A program made the translations under genes and the position numbers. The notes beneath the pieces were generated by a model. The model had not been told where the DNA came from. It saw only the letters and a program-made list of their open reading frames with translations, and searched no databases. From the NCBI GenBank assembly GCA_027490145.1, contig JAIXYQ010000006.1:391373-455372 (forward strand): a stretch of 64,000 nucleotides of DNA. The letters run 5' to 3'. The stretch comes from Planctomycetaceae bacterium (GTDB taxonomy: Bacteria > Planctomycetota > Phycisphaerae > Phycisphaerales > SM1A02). Shown here in pieces: positions 59,962-64,000 of the stretch. Position 1 is the first letter of the stretch; each line of letters begins with the position of its first letter.

Positions 59962-62900
59962 GCGGGCTGTTCGCCGAGTATGCGCTGGGGAACACGCTCC
60001 TCGCCGCTCCACTGGCACTGCTCGCGTGGTCGATCGGCCGTTCCCGGCGATACCCGTCGCTCGCGCACCTTGCGTGGGTGCTCGTCATGGTCCGGCTCGC
60101 CATGCCACCGATCGCGGCGTTGCCCTGGCTCTCCATCAGCCTGCCGTTGCCTCGGTCGGCGGCTTCCACTGCCGACGGAACGCACGAACCCGACGCACGG
60201 ATGGTGCCGACGGAGCCACGGGACGCCTCGGTGTGTGCGCCTTCGCCGCGAGTCGAGTTCACCACCGGGCCCGATCAACCGGATCGATCATCGCCGCGAC
60301 CGCACGCCGGCGCGGAGCCCCCGAAGGAAGCCACCCAGCACGGCGTGGACGGGAAACCGGACGCAGCACCGTCACCCGTGCCCCAACGCCCTGCCGCCGA
60401 GGTCGTCCAGGCGCGCGCCGCCCCGGATTCCCCGAGCGATTCCTGGGTGCTCGCGGGCGCGCTCTGGCTCGTCGGCACGGTCCTCATCGTCGCGATCTCC
60501 CTCTCCCGGATCGCTCGCTTTCGCCGTGGCGTGCTCGCCCACTGCCTGCCTGCGACACCGGAGCTGATCTGCATCTCCCGCTCCGTGGCCGACGAACTCG
60601 GCCTGCGGCGCAAGTTCGGCGTGCTCACGACCCGCGCCGATGCCGTTCCATTCGTCTGGAGCGGCTTCCGCCGCCCCGTGATCGTGATCCCTTCAACCCT
60701 GCTCGCCGACGCCCCGAACCTCCGCCTGATCCTGATGCACGAGCTCGCACACATCCGTCGTCGTGACCACCTCGTGCGCTGGCTCGACTGGGCGGTCGTG
60801 GCGTGGCTCTGGTGGAATCCGCTCGCGTGGATCGCGCGGCGCGGGCTCAGGTCGTCCGAAGAGCTTGCGTGCGATGCGCTCGTCATGCGCACGTGCGGGG
60901 CTTCGCCTCGTGAGTACGGCGCTTGCCTCGTGGCGGCGGCGGAGTCGTTGGCAGGATCGGCGTTCCGCACGCCGGACCAGGCATGCACGATGGGCGACGG
61001 CGGATCGCTCGAACACAGGATCACCATCATCATGTCAGGATCGCTCCAGCGTCGTCCCTCCTTCCCGCTTCGTGTGTTGACCGCGGGACTCGCAGCCGCA
61101 TGCCTCGTGTCCGGCTTCGCGGCCAGTGCACGCGCCCAGTCTCCCGGTGAAGCACCGGTGCGCGGGCGGTCATTCTTCGACGGCCGCGGCAAGCCCAACA
61201 TCGTCGACACCGCTGCAGCCGCCAGGTTCCAGACGCTCGTCGCCGCCGTGCAGGCGGCCGGACTGACCGACCTGCTGCGTTCAGAGGGCCCCTTCACGGT
61301 CTTCGCACCCACGGACGAAGCCTTCGCTGCGCTCCCGGCAGGAACGCTCGACGCGCTGCTCCTTCCCGAGAACAAGGAGAAGCTGCGCAACATCCTCGCC
61401 CATCACGTGGTGCCCGGCCGGTTGCTCTCGATGGAGGTCGGCAACATCGAGGATCCGCAGATGGCGCGGACCGCCGCCGGTGATCGCGAGTCGATCGCCG
61501 CGGACCGTCGGGGATTCCGCTTCGGCACCGCAGAGGTCGTGCGGCCCGACATCCTCTGCGGCAACGGCGTGGTCCATTCGATCGACCGCGTGGTGCTTCC
61601 GAAGCCGAAGGTCACGGAGCAATCCATGGGCATGTCGATGAAGGAGGCCGCGTCCGCGAGCCTGCTCGATGCGCTGCGTGCGGTGCCGGACGGGCGCTAC
61701 TCGACCTTCGTCGCGGCCGTGGAGGCCAGCGGCGCCGACCAGGACTGGGCCCAGCCCGCACCCGACCGCAGCTGGACGATCTTCGTCCCGACGAACGAGG
61801 CCTTCGCGCGGCTTTCCGACGCCGAACGCGCCACGCTGCTCGATCCGAAGAACCGCGAAGCGCTTCGTGCCGTGCTCGATTGGCACGCGCTTCCGAAGCT
61901 CCAGCCCTGGAGCTTCGACCTCAACGCCGGCGATCGCGCTCCCGTGATGATTTCCGAGAACAACGACCGATTCGTCCTCGACGTGCTGGCGAGCGGCGCG
62001 GTCTACGTCTATCGGATGCGCTCGATGCGCGATCGTTCGCTCGAGGAGCCCTTCAAGGCCCGGATCATTGCGGGTGACATCCCCGTCGGGTCGAGCGTGG
62101 TGCATGTGGTCGATCGGGTGCTCGTGCCGCCGCAGTTCGAGAACTCGCTCATCGCGTCGCAGGCACACCGGGAGAAGGAGGTCAAGGAACTGGCGATGGC
62201 CGCGGACGCGCAGTTCATGGCGGTTTACGAGTTGCGCGGCACGCTGAAGCAGGCCGAGTCGATGGAGGACGCTGCAGCCATCGCGGTGTACCGGGTCGGG
62301 CTCCGCATGCTCGAGGAAGTGGTGCCCCTCGAACGCGACGGCATGGTCATCATGGGTGACGAGCAGTCGAACGACCGCACGGTGCTGCGCGACCGCCTCC
62401 GTGCACGAATCGACGACCTCGACCGCGTCTGGTACGCCAAGTTCATGAAGGGCAGCCCGCCGACGACGAGCCTCTCGGAACCGGTTCCGGGCGCATCCGA
62501 TCCCATGCGCGACACGGCTCCGGCCACTGCGGTGCCATCGCGACCAGCGGTGCCCGCAGCCCCTGCGCCGGCAAGCACCACCAGTGCCGCCTCGCCTGCA
62601 CCGGCGCCGAAGCCCGCTGCCGTCCGCGCACCGGCAACCCTCGACTGGTGCGACGTCCTCGAGAAGGATGTCGATCCCAAGGTCGTGACGGATGCGGCGC
62701 TTCGCGAGGCGATCGTGCGCACCGGCCTGCCCTGGCGTGTGCGCGACAAGGCCAGCGGCATCGAGATGCTGCTGGTTCCTGCGGGGCAATTCATGATGGG
62801 CAAGAGCGCGGATGACGCCGAAGCCCTCGCGAACGAAGTTCCCGCCCATCCGGTGACCATCAGCCAGCCCTACTACCTCGGTCGCTACGAGGTGACCAAG

Positions 62901-63590
62901 GAGCAGTGGTCGACGGTGCTTGGCCGCGATGCGCGCACCGGAGCGGAGGGCGTGAAGCCTGGCGTGCAGGGTGTCCAGGTCGATGCGGGCGGCGGCCGGA
63001 CGGTCATCGTGAGCGGCGGCTACGAACTCGTCGATTCGAAGGGCAACCCCGTTCCGACCCAGCAGACCGCGGAGGCAGGACCCGACGGAACCATCGTGTT
63101 CACCACGACTCCGGCGGAGGCTGGACGGGCCGGCCCTCCCGACTCGCGCACGGGCCTTCCCGTGACGGCCGGTTGGTCCAAGACCGCCGAGTTCTGCCGT
63201 CTGGCGGGCCTCCGGCTTCCCACCGAGGCCGAGTGGGAGTTCGCGTGCCGCGCGGGCGTTCAGGCGCCGCGCTACGGCGAGCTCGACGCCATCGCGTGGC
63301 ACCTCGGCAACTCCGGGGGTCGCAAGCACCCGGTTGGCACGAAGGCCGCGAACGCCCTCGGGTTCCACGACATGATCGGCAACGCCTGGGAATGGGTGAG
63401 CGACCGGTACGGCGACTACACGCGAAGCGCCAAGACCGATCCGACCGGCCCCGAGACCGGGAAGTCACGCATCGCGCGCGGCAGCTTCTTCGACTTCGAG
63501 GACGGCTTCTGCCGGGCTACGCGTCGGTACGAGATCCAGACCATCGACTCCGGTGGAGGCGTGGGGTTTCGCGTCGCGCGCAACCCGTGA
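59958..63590 (+). CDS. BlaR1-like M56 membrane peptidase fused to two FAS1 domains and a formylglycine-enzyme-like domain
   Basis: 1210 residues. The M56 peptidase part (about 1-395) has several membrane segments, the zinc motif H261-E-L-A-H265 and the downstream S-S-E-E-L-A-C-D typical of BlaR1/MecR1. Instead of a penicillin-binding sensor, two fasciclin domains follow (about 413-548 and 565-725; F-T-V-F-A-P-T-D-E-A-F and I-F-V-P-T-N-E-A-F). A helical stretch (about 735-825) and a Pro/Ala linker (about 850-890) lead to an FGE-type domain (about 920-1210; L-P-T-E-A-E-W-E-F-A, G-N-A-W-E-W-V). The FGE part lacks the two active-site Cys (R-G-S-F-F-D-F-E-D-G-F-C), so it is likely a binding domain. 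Overlaps the repressor by 4 bases. Confidence 0.9.
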   Translation: MSGLFAEYALGNTLLAAPLALLAWSIGRSRRYPSLAHLAWVLVMVRLAMPPIAALPWLSISLPLPRSAASTADGTHEPDARMVPTEPRDASVCAPSPRVEFTTGPDQPDRSSPRPHAGAEPPKEATQHGVDGKPDAAPSPVPQRPAAEVVQARAAPDSPSDSWVLAGALWLVGTVLIVAISLSRIARFRRGVLAHCLPATPELICISRSVADELGLRRKFGVLTTRADAVPFVWSGFRRPVIVIPSTLLADAPNLRLILMHELAHIRRRDHLVRWLDWAVVAWLWWNPLAWIARRGLRSSEELACDALVMRTCGASPREYGACLVAAAESLAGSAFRTPDQACTMGDGGSLEHRITIIMSGSLQRRPSFPLRVLTAGLAAACLVSGFAASARAQSPGEAPVRGRSFFDGRGKPNIVDTAAAARFQTLVAAVQAAGLTDLLRSEGPFTVFAPTDEAFAALPAGTLDALLLPENKEKLRNILAHHVVPGRLLSMEVGNIEDPQMARTAAGDRESIAADRRGFRFGTAEVVRPDILCGNGVVHSIDRVVLPKPKVTEQSMGMSMKEAASASLLDALRAVPDGRYSTFVAAVEASGADQDWAQPAPDRSWTIFVPTNEAFARLSDAERATLLDPKNREALRAVLDWHALPKLQPWSFDLNAGDRAPVMISENNDRFVLDVLASGAVYVYRMRSMRDRSLEEPFKARIIAGDIPVGSSVVHVVDRVLVPPQFENSLIASQAHREKEVKELAMAADAQFMAVYELRGTLKQAESMEDAAAIAVYRVGLRMLEEVVPLERDGMVIMGDEQSNDRTVLRDRLRARIDDLDRVWYAKFMKGSPPTTSLSEPVPGASDPMRDTAPATAVPSRPAVPAAPAPASTTSAASPAPAPKPAAVRAPATLDWCDVLEKDVDPKVVTDAALREAIVRTGLPWRVRDKASGIEMLLVPAGQFMMGKSADDAEALANEVPAHPVTISQPYYLGRYEVTKEQWSTVLGRDARTGAEGVKPGVQGVQVDAGGGRTVIVSGGYELVDSKGNPVPTQQTAEAGPDGTIVFTTTPAEAGRAGPPDSRTGLPVTAGWSKTAEFCRLAGLRLPTEAEWEFACRAGVQAPRYGELDAIAWHLGNSGGRKHPVGTKAANALGFHDMIGNAWEWVSDRYGDYTRSAKTDPTGPETGKSRIARGSFFDFEDGFCRATRRYEIQTIDSGGGVGFRVARNP

Positions 63591-63668
63591 TGTCGAGGCC
63601 GAGTCGGCGGCTCGGCAGCATGTCAGGCCGCGATCGGAGCCATCGGGACCGCTGACGCAGCACGTGGT

Positions 63669-64000
63669 TCAATCCACGATGAACAGCCTCGCCCCCGTGG
63701 TCGTGCGCGACATAAGCGGCTCGGCATCATCCGCCACCTGGTAGGACATGCCGGCCTTGAGCTTGAAGACCCGGCCGTCGGCCAGCACGGTCTCAAGTTC
63801 ACCCTCCAGCACCAGCAGCACGTGGCCTTTCTGGCACCAGTGATCTGCGACATAGCCCGGCGTGTATTCAACCATCCGGATGCGGATGCGGTTGCCTTCC
63901 GGACCGACGTGGCGCGTGCGCCACAACGCCTCCCCCGAGAGACCCGCGTGGCGGGTGGGCTCGACATCGGACCAGTCGGTGATTTCGAACGGAATCTCGG
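63669..64000 (-). CDS. Cupin-fold protein, DHCW type (5' end outside window)
   Basis: The open frame continues to the window edge, so the start lies beyond it; an internal ATG would lose conserved sequence. The visible sequence begins E-I-P-F-E-I-T-D-W-S-D-V-E-P-T and includes the diagnostic Y-V-A-D-H-W-C-Q-K-G-H-V-L-L-V-L-E-G-E-L, the D-H-C-W-like motif of this small cupin family (here D-H-W-C), then L-K-A-G-M-S-Y-Q-V. Function unknown, probably a small-molecule binding or metal enzyme. Convergent with the BlaR1-like gene, 78 bases apart. Confidence 0.85.
   Translation of the reverse strand, partial: EIPFEITDWSDVEPTRHAGLSGEALWRTRHVGPEGNRIRIRMVEYTPGYVADHWCQKGHVLLVLEGELETVLADGRVFKLKAGMSYQVADDAEPLMSRTTTGARLFIVD

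Noticed and set aside
61281..63368. 695-codon minus-strand frame opposite the BlaR1-like protein
   Set aside because: Shadow; no recognisable domain and Arg/His-rich composition.

Overview
The window is high-GC DNA. It looks like chromosome from a planctomycete of the Phycisphaerae type. The main reason is that six loci encode secreted proteins, or the remains of one, ending in the dockerin-like pair D-x-N-x-D-G-x-V-D-G-x-D-L-x-x-x-L-x-A-W-G, a C-terminal module typical of that group. Other pointers are several sulfatases, a DUF6288/HEAT/SASA giant protein, a redoxin-heme-copper monooxygenase fusion, DUF1573 and many ECF sigma factors. The assignment is inference; there is no rRNA in the window, and I found no tRNA or CRISPR array.

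Layout. 2-2667: end of serS, a DUF3592 membrane protein and a GDP-L-fucose synthase. 2684-6047: two dockerin-tagged secreted enzymes, a sugar dehydrogenase with an inserted CBM and a polyester-hydrolase-like alpha/beta hydrolase. 6055-13388 (minus): a five-gene operon with 4-base overlaps throughout: ECF sigma factor, membrane anti-sigma, sulfatase, a 1145-residue YHYH/PEBP/metallophosphoesterase fusion and a small secreted protein. The last three share Gly/Gln-rich tracts. 13520-19647: a defence-like block with a Fic enzyme, an HNH protein, a PLD-helicase-DUF3427 protein and an unknown gene. 19692-28079: dockerin-tagged lectin, persulfide-dioxygenase-like protein, dockerin-tagged sulfatase and the giant DUF6288/HEAT/SASA protein. 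28285-29328: an HTH/PIN toxin-antitoxin pair. 29396-36535: sulfotransferase, a lipoprotein formylglycine-generating enzyme, small membrane proteins, an ABC-type binding lipoprotein, a cation diffusion facilitator and a ROK kinase. 36654-38598: DUF1573, ECF sigma and a small membrane protein, overlapping. 38691-44542: two paralogous esterases flanking the redoxin/heme/copper protein and a YjdF-type membrane protein. 44700-51265 (minus): a tripartite RND efflux operon. 51406-58055 (plus): DabB and DabA (inorganic-carbon uptake), an HTH regulator, DUF6671 and a long-form isocitrate dehydrogenase. 58103-59342: DoxX, DCC and a frameshifted dockerin gene. 59508-63590: a BlaI-type repressor with two operators and a promoter, translationally coupled to a BlaR1-like M56 membrane peptidase whose sensor part is two FAS1 domains plus a formylglycine-enzyme-like domain. 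63669-64000: partial cupin.

How the genes fit together. Much of the window makes exported enzymes for sugars, sulfate esters and esters, plus maturation of sulfatases (the formylglycine enzyme matches the C-T-P-S-R and C-S-P-S-R sulfatases here). Three regulated membrane-signalling units are present. The strongest candidates for undescribed systems are the BlaI/BlaR1-FAS1-FAS1-FGE pair and the ECF-controlled sulfatase/YHYH operon. Coordinates and starts were read by eye; domain names come from motif recognition without a database search.
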